NCBI RefSeq assembly: GCF_900182565.1
Contig: NZ_FXTI01000009.1
Span: 83,308-147,307, forward strand
Length of the DNA: 64,000 nucleotides
Direction: 5' to 3'
Source of the DNA: Melghirimyces algeriensis
GTDB taxonomy: Bacteria > Bacillota > Bacilli > Thermoactinomycetales > DSM-45169
Shown here piece after piece: positions 16,548 to 25,622 of this stretch. The stretch's first letter is position 1; each line of letters opens with the position of its first letter. Below the pieces are notes generated by a model, which was not told the origin of the DNA, ran no database searches, and saw only the letters and a program-made list of their open reading frames with translations. The translations under genes were made by a program, and so were the position numbers.

Positions 16548-18248
16548 TCATACGTCTCTTCCGTAATCCGTTGTAATCGATTGACTGCGGTGACGACGTG
16601 CGGCAAGAAGCCCTTCAAGAATCATCCAGAGATTAAGTGCCAAAATGAGTATTCCTACTATCACCAGCATGATATTTCCTTGGTTCATATAATCCGCAAT
16701 CCCCAGAACCATGCTCCAGGCAGTCATGGTTACTACAAAAACCAGGGGAATCAAGGAAACCAAATAGTTTCTCCCTTTATGCCACAGTAACAGTGTCATC
16801 ACAATCAAGGAAAGACCTGCGGTCAATTGGTTTGTCGTTCCAAACAGGGGCCATAAAACCATTCCACCTTGTCCAGGATTGGCCGGATCTGCTAGAAAAG
16901 CCAATGCAATACAGGAAAGAAAGGCAACAATGGTACTGATATTGATGTTTTTCAAGGCACGAACCTGATATTGCTCTCCGATTTCCGAAAGGATAAAACG
17001 TTGCAGACGCATCGAGGTATCCAACGTAGTCGCGGCAAAGGCCACAATCATAATCGAAATAAAAGTCGTTCCAATGACCACTGGGATTCCCAAACTGGCA
17101 AGAAAGCTTCCTGCTCCGGTAACAAAAGCACCAACCCCTCCGGAGCTGGCGCTCTCCCAGGTGCCATAATGTTCAGACCATTGATCCAGAGAGGCAAAGC
17201 CCGCCGCTGTCGCCATGACAGCAACCAGTGCAAGCAATCCCTCTCCCATAGCGCCAAAATATCCGACAAATCGTGCATCCGTCTCCTTATTCAATTGTTT
17301 GGAAGACGTTCCGGACCCCACCAGACCATGAAAACCGGAAATCGCTCCACACGCGATCGTAACAAAGAGCAGGGGAACCAAGTCAGGGGTTCCTTCCGGA
17401 ACATCCCGGTTGAAAAAGGGAGCATTAAATTCCGGTTGGGCAAAAAACAATCCCAAATAAAGAACGCCCAAACCCAAAAACAGCATGTGTGAATTAATAT
17501 AATCACGAGGTTGCAACAAAAGCCATACCGGGAGCCGGGAAGCAATCGCTCCATATAAAAGCATCACAATGACCCACCAACCGGTTGTTGGGAGACCGGC
17601 AATCGACTCTGGAAGCTGGACAGGCATTTGGGACCCAAGAAAAATAAAAGTAAACAACAATATGAGACCGACCACAGACGGCCAGAAAAGCCCCACTCCC
17701 CGTCGGTACACCAAATAGCCAATGCTCATGGCTACCGGCAGTTGAAGCCAATAAGGCAACAGACTTTCCGGAAATCCGGTGAATAAGTTCGCGATGACAA
17801 CAGCAAACACCGCGTTTACCAACAACAGTAAAAAGAAAATAATCAGAAGGAACAGACCTTTGGCTCTGGAGCCAATCACAGAATGAGTGATGACACCCAC
17901 CGACTGTCCTTTGGATCGGACAGAAGACCATAACGTCCCCAAATCATGCATTCCGGCAAAAAAGATGGTTCCAAATACCACCCACAACAAGGCTGGACCC
18001 CAGCCCCAAATCACTGCAATCGCCGGACCCACAATCGGAGCTGCTCCAGCAACCGAGCTGAAGTGATGCCCCCAAAGGACGAATTTGTTCGTCGGCAAAT
18101 AATCCACTCCATCCCGGAATTCATGAGCCGGCGTCTGAAATTCCGGGTCCAGGCGAAATACTTTTTCAGCCAGATATTTTGAATACATACGGTACCCCAG
18201 AAAAAATAACAGCAATGAACTGAGTGTTAACCAAACCGGATGGCTCAT
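16548..18248 (-). CDS. cstA: Carbon starvation protein CstA (pyruvate/peptide transporter)
   Basis: A 566-residue membrane protein with about 15 hydrophobic segments. CstA family signatures are clear: TNKFVLWGHHFSSVAGAAPI near residue 52, GPAIAVIWGWGPALLWV, GTIFFAGMHDLGTLW and GLVGSGTSSKQLNKETDA. Family members import pyruvate or peptides during carbon limitation. It is the first gene of the operon with the CC-tailed protein and the ArsA ATPase. At 566 residues it is shorter than E. coli CstA (about 700), as in many Gram-positives. The CstA start at 18248 is divergent from an unknown membrane protein. Confidence 0.93.
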   Translation of the reverse strand: MSHPVWLTLSSLLLFFLGYRMYSKYLAEKVFRLDPEFQTPAHEFRDGVDYLPTNKFVLWGHHFSSVAGAAPIVGPAIAVIWGWGPALLWVVFGTIFFAGMHDLGTLWSSVRSKGQSVGVITHSVIGSRAKGLFLLIIFFLLLLVNAVFAVVIANLFTGFPESLLPYWLQLPVAMSIGYLVYRRGVGLFWPSVVGLILLFTFIFLGSQMPVQLPESIAGLPTTGWWVIVMLLYGAIASRLPVWLLLQPRDYINSHMLFLGLGVLYLGLFFAQPEFNAPFFNRDVPEGTPDLVPLLFVTIACGAISGFHGLVGSGTSSKQLNKETDARFVGYFGAMGEGLLALVAVMATAAGFASLDQWSEHYGTWESASSGGVGAFVTGAGSFLASLGIPVVIGTTFISIMIVAFAATTLDTSMRLQRFILSEIGEQYQVRALKNINISTIVAFLSCIALAFLADPANPGQGGMVLWPLFGTTNQLTAGLSLIVMTLLLWHKGRNYLVSLIPLVFVVTMTAWSMVLGIADYMNQGNIMLVIVGILILALNLWMILEGLLAARRHRSQSITTDYGRDV

Positions 18249-18357
18249 ATCTTCCCCTCCCTATAAACGTTTGTTGAGTTGGTATTACTATTTTAAGAGA
18301 ATCTTTATTCTTTATTCAACAAAAATTCAGATCTCTTTTGGAGTAAAGACTTTTGAG

Positions 18358-18387
18358 TTGACGTTTGCATTTCATTAGCGTTAAAAT
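18358..18387 (+). promoter_or_regulatory. Probable sigma-A promoter
   Basis: TTGACG and TAAAAT with an 18-base spacer, about 105 bases upstream of the plus-strand gene at 18493. Both hexamers match consensus at five of six positions. Confidence 0.5.
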
Positions 18388-18492
18388 ATGAATACATTCA
18401 TTTTTGAACGAATTCATTTTTTGGTCAATACTGATCCAAATGAGTGCTGATTCATCTTTGTGAACCCGGTAAAAGAAAGGGGATACTGACAC

Positions 18493-19053
18493 ATGAGTTC
18501 ACAGAATTGGGTAAAAAAAGCATGGTCACAGTTAGCAGGGCCGGAGTCTACACGTGTTGAAAACTGGATCAACGGACTATGGATCATTCTAACCGCTGTT
18601 GCCTTTCTGATCAGTTTGGGCATTCGGGAGATTCAATGGTCATGGGTGCAATTACTGATCGTCATTCTCATTTTTGTGGATATCACGGGAGGAGTGAGCG
18701 TCAATGCCTCCAATTCCGCAAAGGCATGGTGGCACCGCCCCTCTCAAACCAAAAAAGATCATATCTACTTTGTGCTCATTCATATCCAACCCTTTATTTT
18801 GGCACTGTTATTCACTGAGATCACATGGATTCAAGCGACTGTTGCCTATTTGTTTTTACTCCTTGCCAGTCTGATCATTCTAAGCGTTCCTCTGTTTATT
18901 CAGCGATTGGTGGCGTTCATTTTTTATACCCTATCCCTTGCTTTAATCCAGTATTATCTGAATACCCCACCAGGACTGGAATGGTTTTACCCCTTATTCT
19001 ATTTAAAGCTGTTCTTGGCACATTTGGTGAAAGAGTCCATTCCTGAGAAGTGA
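18493..19053 (+). CDS. Uncharacterised polytopic membrane protein
   Basis: Family not recognised. 186 residues with about five membrane helices (WIILTAVAFLISLGI, WVQLLIVILIFVDITGGVS, FVLIHIQPFILALLF, ATVAYLFLLLASLIIL, and a C-terminal hydrophobic stretch). Conserved-looking polar residues sit in or near the membrane (DITGGVSVNASNSAKAWWH, HIQPF). ATG behind AAAGGGG. The next gene, a lipoprotein, starts 80 bases downstream, so co-transcription is possible. No function is proposed. Confidence 0.75.
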   Translation: MSSQNWVKKAWSQLAGPESTRVENWINGLWIILTAVAFLISLGIREIQWSWVQLLIVILIFVDITGGVSVNASNSAKAWWHRPSQTKKDHIYFVLIHIQPFILALLFTEITWIQATVAYLFLLLASLIILSVPLFIQRLVAFIFYTLSLALIQYYLNTPPGLEWFYPLFYLKLFLAHLVKESIPEK

Positions 19054-19132
19054 CCTTCCCTATCCAAGCATGAACCATTCGTTTTCCGGCTACACTGGAA
19101 AATATCTCACAATCACTAAGAGGGTGCTGCTC

Positions 19133-20080
19133 ATGAAACGCCGGAGAAAAATAGGGATCATTCTTGTAACCGTCGTTGCATCTCTGTCACTTTTCGCCTG
19201 CAATGCTGGGGATGGAAAAACAGAAGAGCAAAAAGGTGCACTAAGTACTCCACATATCCATGGTCTTTCCTATTCAGATGATGGAAAAACATTGATCGCA
19301 GCAACCCACCACGGAATCTACCGCTATCAAAACCGTTCATGGACCGGTCCTGTGGGAGAAAGCCACGATCTCATGGGCTTCTCCTACACCCAACATGGGA
19401 TCTTCGCCAGCGGGCATCCGGCCGAAGGCTCCAATCTACCGGACCCTTTGGGCTTAATCATCAGCAATGATGAAGGTCAATCGTGGACCCCTGTCAAATT
19501 CCAAGGGGAATCCGATTTTCACTATATGACAGCCGGTTTTGAATCAGGAGCAATCTTTGTTTGGAATGAACATCCCAATGAAGAATTGGAGACAGGGCTT
19601 TATACTTCACAGAAAAAGGGAGAAAAGTGGAACAGAGTCTCCACAAAAGGGATCGACGGTAAAATGATCACCATGGATGCCCATCCGCAAAAAGCAGATG
19701 CATTGGTTGTCGGTACCGACCAAGGTGTTTATCTGAAAAGCGGAAATAAAAAAGACTTTGAAAACGTATGGACGGGTATTCAAGCCACCGCTTTGCTACA
19801 CGACCGCAAAAATCCGGAAAAAATATGGATTGGTACTTACACCGACCAACCCCATCTATACCATCTGAATATCCGATCAAAAAAGAAAAAGGAAGTCCCT
19901 CTCCCCTTTGATCATACAAACGACGCCATTCAGTTTATTGCGCAAAGCTCCAGCAATCCTGAAACGTTAGCCATTTCCACGTTTGATGGAAACATCTATA
20001 CCAGCCGTGATGGAGGAGGAACTTGGACACAGGTGTCGCAGGGAAAAGGGGAAACTGATGAAACAAATCCCAGTGCCTGA
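19133..20080 (+). CDS. F510_1955-type beta-propeller lipoprotein (sialidase/glycosylhydrolase-like)
   Basis: About 315 residues. I start at ATG 19133, behind AGAGGGTG. The N-terminus MKRRRKIGIILVTVVASLSL ends in the lipobox LFAC, so the product is a surface lipoprotein. The rest consists of BNR-like repeats (LIISNDEGQSWTPV, LYTSQKKGEKWNRV, IYTSRDGGGTWTQV), which fold as a beta-propeller in sialidases and photosystem-stability factors. HIHGLSY at the N-terminus is shared with the F510_1955 family, often found near copper-handling proteins. Catalytic activity is unproven. The stop codon lies within its terminator hairpin. Confidence 0.8.
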   Translation: MKRRRKIGIILVTVVASLSLFACNAGDGKTEEQKGALSTPHIHGLSYSDDGKTLIAATHHGIYRYQNRSWTGPVGESHDLMGFSYTQHGIFASGHPAEGSNLPDPLGLIISNDEGQSWTPVKFQGESDFHYMTAGFESGAIFVWNEHPNEELETGLYTSQKKGEKWNRVSTKGIDGKMITMDAHPQKADALVVGTDQGVYLKSGNKKDFENVWTGIQATALLHDRKNPEKIWIGTYTDQPHLYHLNIRSKKKKEVPLPFDHTNDAIQFIAQSSSNPETLAISTFDGNIYTSRDGGGTWTQVSQGKGETDETNPSA

Positions 20081-20100
20081 AAAGCACTGGGATTTATTGG
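20066..20100. terminator. Bidirectional terminator between the lipoprotein gene and metE
   Basis: AATCCCAGTGC CTGAAAA GCACTGGGATT. The plus-strand stop codon TGA forms part of the loop, so the last lipoprotein codons are inside the hairpin. Confidence 0.75.
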
Positions 20101-20106
20101 TTCACA

Positions 20107-22395
20107 TCAGGGTTGATTACTGAGACGGTAACGGTCTCGTACACCAACCGCGGCTTTCACCATATTTTTCAACGCTGGAATCACTTCTTCTCTCCTTCGT
20201 GTTTTTAGCCCACAATCCGGATTGATCCAAAACAGGCTAGGGTCCAGCACACCAATCGCCTGGTTAATAATCTTTTCCATCTCTTCCACTTGAGGGATTC
20301 GGGGACTGTGTATATCATAAACCCCCAGTCCAATGCCATGATCATAGGTATGCTTTTCAAAGACTTCAATCAACTCTCCGTGGCTGCGGGATGTTTCTAT
20401 GGAAATGACATCTGCATCCAAGTCCCGAATGGAGTCAATGATTTCACTAAATTCACAATAGCACATATGCGTATGGATCTGCGTTGTATCCTTCACCGAT
20501 GAAGTCGCCAGACGGAAGGCTTCAACAGACCAGGCGAGAAAATCGGACCACGCTTCCTTTTTCAAAGGCAACCCTTCTCTTAGAGCCGGTTCATCCACTT
20601 GAATCATTTCAATTCCAGCGGACTCCAAATGTTGCACCTCTTCTCGCAAAGCTAAAGCCACCTGGAACGCAACATCCCGTCGAGGAATGTCATCCCGAAC
20701 AAAAGACCAGTTTAAAATGGTGCTGGGACCAGTCAACATCCCTTTCACCGGTTTATCCGTAAGGGATTGAGCATAAGAGCTCTCCCTAACCGTCATCGGT
20801 TCTACAAATCGAACATCCCCGTAAAGGATCGGAGGTCGGGTACAACGGGAGCCGTAAGACTGAACCCATCCATTTCGGGTGAAGGCAAACCCTTCCAACC
20901 TTTCTCCAAAGTACTCCACCATATCGGAGCGTTCAAATTCTCCATGAACCAGAACATCCAAACCAACCTCTTCCTGAAGGCGAATCCACTCAACGATTTT
21001 TTCTTGAACGAACTTGTTGTAGCGTTCCTCTGACCACTCTTTTTTCCGCCTTTTCAGCCGGGCACGTCGGACTTCTTTCGTCTGGGGAAGGCTACCAATC
21101 GTTGTGGTCGGAAAAAGAGGAAGATTCCACCGTTTCTGCTGCTTCTCCCATCGTAATTCAAAGGGAGTGCGTACGGTATCCTGAGGCTTCACATCTTTAA
21201 CCGCTTCCCGAACCTGGGGTTGATGACGAAGATCGGATTGATCCAAATCATCCAGCCTTTTATTGCTCTCCTTCAATCGATCAACCGTTTTTTCCCTTCC
21301 TTCCCGCAGGTGTTGGGTTAATATTTCCACTTCGTCCAATTTTTCATCAGCAAACGATAAGGCTTTTTTCAGCAACGGGTCCAGCTCCGTCTCTGCTGTT
21401 ACCGTAACAGGAACATGAATCAAACTGCACGAAGGCTGAACAAACACACCCGATCCAAAGGAGGTCAACCATTCCAAAATCTCTGCCTTTTCTGACAGAC
21501 GACTGTGCCAGATATTGCGACCATCCACAATGCCGGCTCCCAATACTTTGTCATCTGGGAAACCGTGGGACTTGATCAGATCAAAATTCTTCTTGCCTGC
21601 CGCAAAATCCAGTCCAATCCCTTGAACAGGAAGCTCTACCGTTTCGGGATAGTATTCAATGGAATCAAAGTATGTTTGTAACATCAGCTTCAATGAAGGA
21701 GCCGCCTGACGAAGTTCTTGGTAAACCTCCACCACAATTTTCATTTCTTCCTTGGGAAAAGAGGTGACTAGGATGGGTTCATCCATCTGCACCCACTCCA
21801 CTCCTTCTCTTTCCAATTCAGCGAGCACCTGTTTATATAATGGAACCAGAATTTCCAGATATTGGCTGAAATCCTTCTGTTCATATCCCTTGGACAACTT
21901 TAAAAACGTATAGGGGCCAATCAAGACAGGCTTTCCTTCAATGCCCAGCTCGGCTTTTGCTTCCCGGTATTCCCTGAGTGGCCGATTCTCCGTCAACTGA
22001 GGCTTGAGCCCTTCCCACTCCGGTACAATATAATGGTAGTTGGTGTTAAACCATTTTGTCATTTCACAAGCGACACGGTCTTGACTTCCCCTGGCCATTT
22101 CAAAATATGTGTTGACCGATACCGGCCCCCCATCATAGCCAAACCGACGAGGAACCAGCCCAAACATGGCGGCTGTATCCAACATGGAATCATATAATGT
22201 AAAGTCACCGACAGGAATCCAATCAATCCCTTTATCCGCCTGCTTTTTCAGATTATTGAGCCGTATGGTTTTCAGTTGTTTCATCAAGGATTCCTGGGTT
22301 AAGTCACCAGCCCAATAAGACTCCAATGCTTTTTTCCATTCTCGTTGTTCCCCAATGCGCGGATATCCAAGATTACTGCTTTTCACCCATTTCAT
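20107..22395 (-). CDS. metE: Cobalamin-independent methionine synthase (MetE)
   Basis: A 762-residue protein, the usual length. The N-terminal half starts SSNLGYPRIGEQREWKKALE, and the C-terminal catalytic half has TTTIGSLPQTKEVRRAR, the zinc ligands IHTHMCYCEF (His and Cys), and INPDCGLKTR with the last Cys ligand. It transfers the methyl group from 5-methyltetrahydropteroyltri-glutamate to homocysteine. ATG follows AGGAGG. A cobalamin riboswitch and terminator lie upstream, so the gene is expected to be shut off when B12 is available, which implies a B12-dependent MetH elsewhere in the genome. Confidence 0.97.
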   Translation of the reverse strand: MKWVKSSNLGYPRIGEQREWKKALESYWAGDLTQESLMKQLKTIRLNNLKKQADKGIDWIPVGDFTLYDSMLDTAAMFGLVPRRFGYDGGPVSVNTYFEMARGSQDRVACEMTKWFNTNYHYIVPEWEGLKPQLTENRPLREYREAKAELGIEGKPVLIGPYTFLKLSKGYEQKDFSQYLEILVPLYKQVLAELEREGVEWVQMDEPILVTSFPKEEMKIVVEVYQELRQAAPSLKLMLQTYFDSIEYYPETVELPVQGIGLDFAAGKKNFDLIKSHGFPDDKVLGAGIVDGRNIWHSRLSEKAEILEWLTSFGSGVFVQPSCSLIHVPVTVTAETELDPLLKKALSFADEKLDEVEILTQHLREGREKTVDRLKESNKRLDDLDQSDLRHQPQVREAVKDVKPQDTVRTPFELRWEKQQKRWNLPLFPTTTIGSLPQTKEVRRARLKRRKKEWSEERYNKFVQEKIVEWIRLQEEVGLDVLVHGEFERSDMVEYFGERLEGFAFTRNGWVQSYGSRCTRPPILYGDVRFVEPMTVRESSYAQSLTDKPVKGMLTGPSTILNWSFVRDDIPRRDVAFQVALALREEVQHLESAGIEMIQVDEPALREGLPLKKEAWSDFLAWSVEAFRLATSSVKDTTQIHTHMCYCEFSEIIDSIRDLDADVISIETSRSHGELIEVFEKHTYDHGIGLGVYDIHSPRIPQVEEMEKIINQAIGVLDPSLFWINPDCGLKTRRREEVIPALKNMVKAAVGVRDRYRLSNQP

Positions 22396-22420
22396 TAAAC
22401 ATCCTCCTTATAAGCAAATT

Positions 22421-22453
22421 AAAAAACATCCCAGAAATCTGAAAAAAGGGATG
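22421..22453 (-). terminator. Riboswitch-controlled terminator in the metE leader
   Basis: Minus-strand CATCCC and GGGATG arms around a 15-base loop, followed by TTTTTT, located directly before the metE ribosome-binding site. This is the expression platform of the cobalamin riboswitch. Confidence 0.85.
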
Positions 22454-22461
22454 CCTGAAAC

Positions 22462-22487
22462 ATTCAAACCATACGAATGGTTTGAAT
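22462..22487 (-). promoter_or_regulatory. Perfect inverted repeat in the metE leader
   Basis: ATTCAAACCAT and ATGGTTTGAAT arms of 11 bases between the riboswitch aptamer and the terminator. It may act as a spacer helix or as part of an antiterminator. Confidence 0.6.
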
Positions 22488-22539
22488 CCATTTATTCCAA
22501 GCACACCTCCCTATCCTCCGTAGGTCCAGCAGTGGCGTT

Positions 22540-22725
22540 GAAACAGGCAGGTCTCCTGGCTTCAGAATCCTTGCTGCACGCTTTGCCTTCCCGGTAAATA
22601 CCAGTGACATGTACAAGCGTCAACTTCTCTGTTACAGTGGCGGGACCGCGTCGGATTTCCACCGACTTCCCTTTTAAACCTCATCCACAGCGACAAGGTA
22701 CCTGTTCCCTTTGCATGTTCTATTT
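22540..22725 (-). promoter_or_regulatory. Cobalamin (B12) riboswitch
   Basis: Read on the minus strand the aptamer shows its conserved blocks in order: AAAGGGAA, GGTGGAAATCC, GACGCGGTCCCGCCACTGT (the B12 box) and GCCAGGAGACCTGCC. Placement upstream of metE with a terminator in between indicates repression of metE by adenosylcobalamin through premature termination. Confidence 0.95.
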
Positions 22726-22920
22726 CCTAGTTAAACTATAGGATTACATGGAATTAAACAAAAGTCAATAACCAATTTTAATGATTCAAATATTTCCTTT
22801 GGATAGGGGATGTTGACAGCCCTTTATCCAAAAATACCCTATATTGATCCATACATCAATATAGATTTAAATATATAAGTGGGAACGATCACCATGTTCT
22901 TCGGTGTCAGGAGGATAAAA

Positions 22921-23493
22921 ATGAAAATTTTTCTAAAGCCAAAGATATATGTAAAAGTGACCTTAATTGTAATGGTCTTGTTTTTTGGTATTTATTTTAC
23001 TCTTTTAAGCGGCTCACCGATCAAGGCAAAAATAGTAAGCATCAATATTGATCGAGTGGATGAGTTAAATATGGATAAAAATGAATGGATGCATCGTTTT
23101 GGACTAAATGCCAAACAGGCAGAGGATCTGCTTCAACATTCAGAGCGTTATCGGTTTATTCAGTATCGCTGTGAATTAAACAACACCTCTAAATTTGTCG
23201 GGATTTTTGGATTTGCATACCAACCCACCTTCTCAGAGGAAATGAAGAAGAGAGTACTGTGGACTCAAAAAAACCCTTTTAGCTATGATTTTCCACCCAA
23301 AAAAGAAAAAGAGGAAACCATCCAGGTGTTGATTAAACTCAAAAAAGATGATGATTTAAATCAAGTGATTGAGCTGGCAAAGAAAGATCGATTTATTATC
23401 CACGGAAATAAGTCCATATCATCTGATAATCCCCTTGACGGCATTTCGATAGGCTCATTTTCCGTTGAAATGAAGTATGAAGAAACTCAATAA
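22921..23493 (+). CDS. Uncharacterised membrane-anchored protein
   Basis: Family not recognised. About 190 residues starting at ATG 22921, 6 bases after AGGAGG (an upstream in-frame start lacks a site). One N-terminal hydrophobic segment (VKVTLIVMVLFFGIYFTLL) would act as signal anchor, followed by an extracellular domain rich in Lys and Glu with no cysteine cluster apart from YRCELNN. It has its own terminator. The region upstream is AT-rich, and the gene itself is more AT-rich than its neighbours, so it may be an accessory gene. Confidence 0.65.
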   Translation: MKIFLKPKIYVKVTLIVMVLFFGIYFTLLSGSPIKAKIVSINIDRVDELNMDKNEWMHRFGLNAKQAEDLLQHSERYRFIQYRCELNNTSKFVGIFGFAYQPTFSEEMKKRVLWTQKNPFSYDFPPKKEKEETIQVLIKLKKDDDLNQVIELAKKDRFIIHGNKSISSDNPLDGISIGSFSVEMKYEETQ

Positions 23494-23513
23494 AAACCGT
23501 ACCTTGAACAAAA

Positions 23514-23543
23514 ACAGCCCAGTTGCCACCGGGCTGTTTTTTC
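23514..23543. terminator. Bidirectional terminator
   Basis: ACAGCCC AGTTGCCACC GGGCTGT followed by TTTTTT on the plus strand; an A-rich stretch on the other side gives a T-run for the minus-strand antiporter gene. Confidence 0.85.
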
Positions 23544-23562
23544 AGCATTCAAAATCAGAGGG

Positions 23563-25062
23563 TCAATAACGAACGCTTCTTTTTTTGATAAACAGGAGAA
23601 CAACCACCAACAGGGTCACAGCACTTACCAAACCGATCCACACCTCATGCAACAAACCGTAAACCAAATATCCTGCACTGGCAGTTCCCGCCGCCAACAA
23701 AGCATAGGGCAATTGGGTACGCACATGATCCATATGATCGCATTGAGCACCGGCGGAAGACAGAATCGTGGTGTCGGAAATAGGCGAACAGTGATCACCA
23801 AATACGGCACCACCCAAAACTGCACCGATAAAAGGCAAAACCCAGTCCGGGGAAAACTGTCCGGCAATCGCGGCACCGATTGGAATCATAATGGCAAATG
23901 TCCCCCATGATGTCCCTGTGGAAAAAGCCATTATACCGGAAATGATAAAGAGGACAATCGGCATCATTTCCAATGGCAGACTCGCCGATTTCACCAAACC
24001 GGCCAAATATTCCCCTGTACCCAGTTTTTCCACAATATCCCCTACCGACCAGGCCAATACAAGGATCACTACCGCACCAAGCATACTCTCCATCCCTTTG
24101 GAAAATATAGAAAGAAATTCTCCAGCCTGAATCCGTTTGCGAGGGATATAGAGAACAGCGGTAAAAATGATTGAAATGACCCCGGCGTATAGAAGAGAGA
24201 GCATGACATCAGCATCACCCAATACCTGGATGACCCCCTTCTTCTGTTCAAAATAGCCTCCTGTTTGCAAGATAAAAAACAGGGTTACTCCGATTAGCAT
24301 GGCCAAAGGAAGCACCAGGTCCATCACGCTTTTCCCGTTTTGTTGTGATTCAACACGTTGCTTTTGAACACTCTGCATCGCTTTCTGTTCGTGCTTTTTC
24401 ATCGGACCGAAATCAATTCGGAGCCAGACAGTCAGAAAAACCAGCAGGAGAGCCGAAATTGCATAATAGTTGGCAGGAATTAATGAGATAAATGCTGTCA
24501 TCGGAGACAAACTGTCCACACCATACTGTTGAATCGGCTTGGCGATCTGGGACATCAGGTAAGCTCCCCAACTGGATAAAGGAACCAGAATACAGACAGA
24601 GGCAGCGGTAGCATCCAGGATATATGCCAGCTTGGCTCTGGACACACCCTGTCGATCCGTAATCGGACGTGCAATTTGACCGACAGCCAGACAGTTGAAA
24701 TAATCATCGATAAAGACGGCGCAACCTGCTGCAAATGGAACCATTTGTGCACCAGCCCGCGATTTCACATTGGACATCGCCCATCGGCCAAATCCTTCCG
24801 CTCCACCGGATTCACCAATCAGATTGGTCAGTCCTCCCAAAATCAGAAGGAAAATAATGGTAGGAACCGACCATTCCGGATCAGCAATCTGTGCAAAAAT
24901 CACCTGAAATGAATCAGCCAATCCCTGGGTGACAGAAAAATCAGCTAAAATCACACTGCCACTCGCTATACCCAGTAATAGGGACAAAATCACCTCACGT
25001 GTCAATAACGCTGCTCCAATCGCGATCAATGGCGGAAGGAGCGATAACCAAGTCTCTGTCAA
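23563..25062 (-). CDS. NhaC-family Na+/H+ antiporter
   Basis: About 499 residues with 11-13 membrane segments. NhaC-type signatures are FIDDYFNCLAVGQIARPITD around residue 117, LDATAASVCILVPLSSWGAY, FSTGTSWGTFAIMIPIGAAI and GDHCSPISDTTILSSAGA. These proteins exchange Na+ or amino-acid-like solutes for protons. I choose a TTG start at 25062 because AAAGGAGAG lies 8 bases upstream and the first helix begins shortly after; an in-frame ATG 114 bases earlier would add a hydrophilic leader with no homology. Monocistronic. Confidence 0.9.
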   Translation of the reverse strand: MTETWLSLLPPLIAIGAALLTREVILSLLLGIASGSVILADFSVTQGLADSFQVIFAQIADPEWSVPTIIFLLILGGLTNLIGESGGAEGFGRWAMSNVKSRAGAQMVPFAAGCAVFIDDYFNCLAVGQIARPITDRQGVSRAKLAYILDATAASVCILVPLSSWGAYLMSQIAKPIQQYGVDSLSPMTAFISLIPANYYAISALLLVFLTVWLRIDFGPMKKHEQKAMQSVQKQRVESQQNGKSVMDLVLPLAMLIGVTLFFILQTGGYFEQKKGVIQVLGDADVMLSLLYAGVISIIFTAVLYIPRKRIQAGEFLSIFSKGMESMLGAVVILVLAWSVGDIVEKLGTGEYLAGLVKSASLPLEMMPIVLFIISGIMAFSTGTSWGTFAIMIPIGAAIAGQFSPDWVLPFIGAVLGGAVFGDHCSPISDTTILSSAGAQCDHMDHVRTQLPYALLAAGTASAGYLVYGLLHEVWIGLVSAVTLLVVVLLFIKKRSVRY

Positions 25063-25622
25063 CTCATTCTCTCCTTTCTGTATACAAGATATCTTGATTT
25101 TTTTAATACTACCATTGATCCCTTCGGGATCAAACCAAAATATATTGGATATCCGGTTTCTCTCTACATATTGCACTTGTTGTCTCCGGATTTACACAAA
25201 TGATACCTGTTATTTAAAGGAAATAATCATTGGGCTTCATCCACGCGATTCAATCTTTTCTCTCTGCTTCAAGGAAAGATAAATCCCCATTAATAAGCAT
25301 CTCATTCTCTCACTTTCTTACACCACAAACCACCCTAGGAGCTCCGTTGTGGGTCCCTGGAAACAATCGCTGCCAGATTCACTGGTCACCAGAAACCCCG
25401 ACCTGTGTCTCCACTTGATCACCATATCCCGCAGGGTATCCAAACCTGCTTTCCAAAACCGGATTCAAAATCCTTTGCAGTAGCCTACATTCATTGAGGA
25501 ACGCGTTTTTTCCGGTTCGCGGAATATAAAAAATATTAATAATTATTTATCTATTACTTCATATTTACCATTTATTATAAGTTAAGACAACAACTTATCT
25601 AAGGGAGGAAGAAAAATCAACT
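25063..25622. other. Intergenic region with a possible decayed reading frame
   Basis: About 560 bases between the antiporter and the phytase. The central part (about 25320-25530) is richer in GC than its AT-rich surroundings. On the minus strand it reads as a stop-free piece of roughly 40 codons (FLNECRLLQRILNPVLESRF then GYPAGYGDQVETQVGVSGDQ, stop) and, in the same frame, a further 20-odd codons. It could be a gene remnant. I found no riboswitch: an AGGGTGG string at about 25337 resembles a T-box core, but the rest does not fit. Confidence 0.4.

Noticed and set aside
25310..25400. T-box riboswitch in front of the NhaC-type gene
   Set aside because: Only an AGGGTGG string fits; no specifier loop, antiterminator or terminator pairing could be found.
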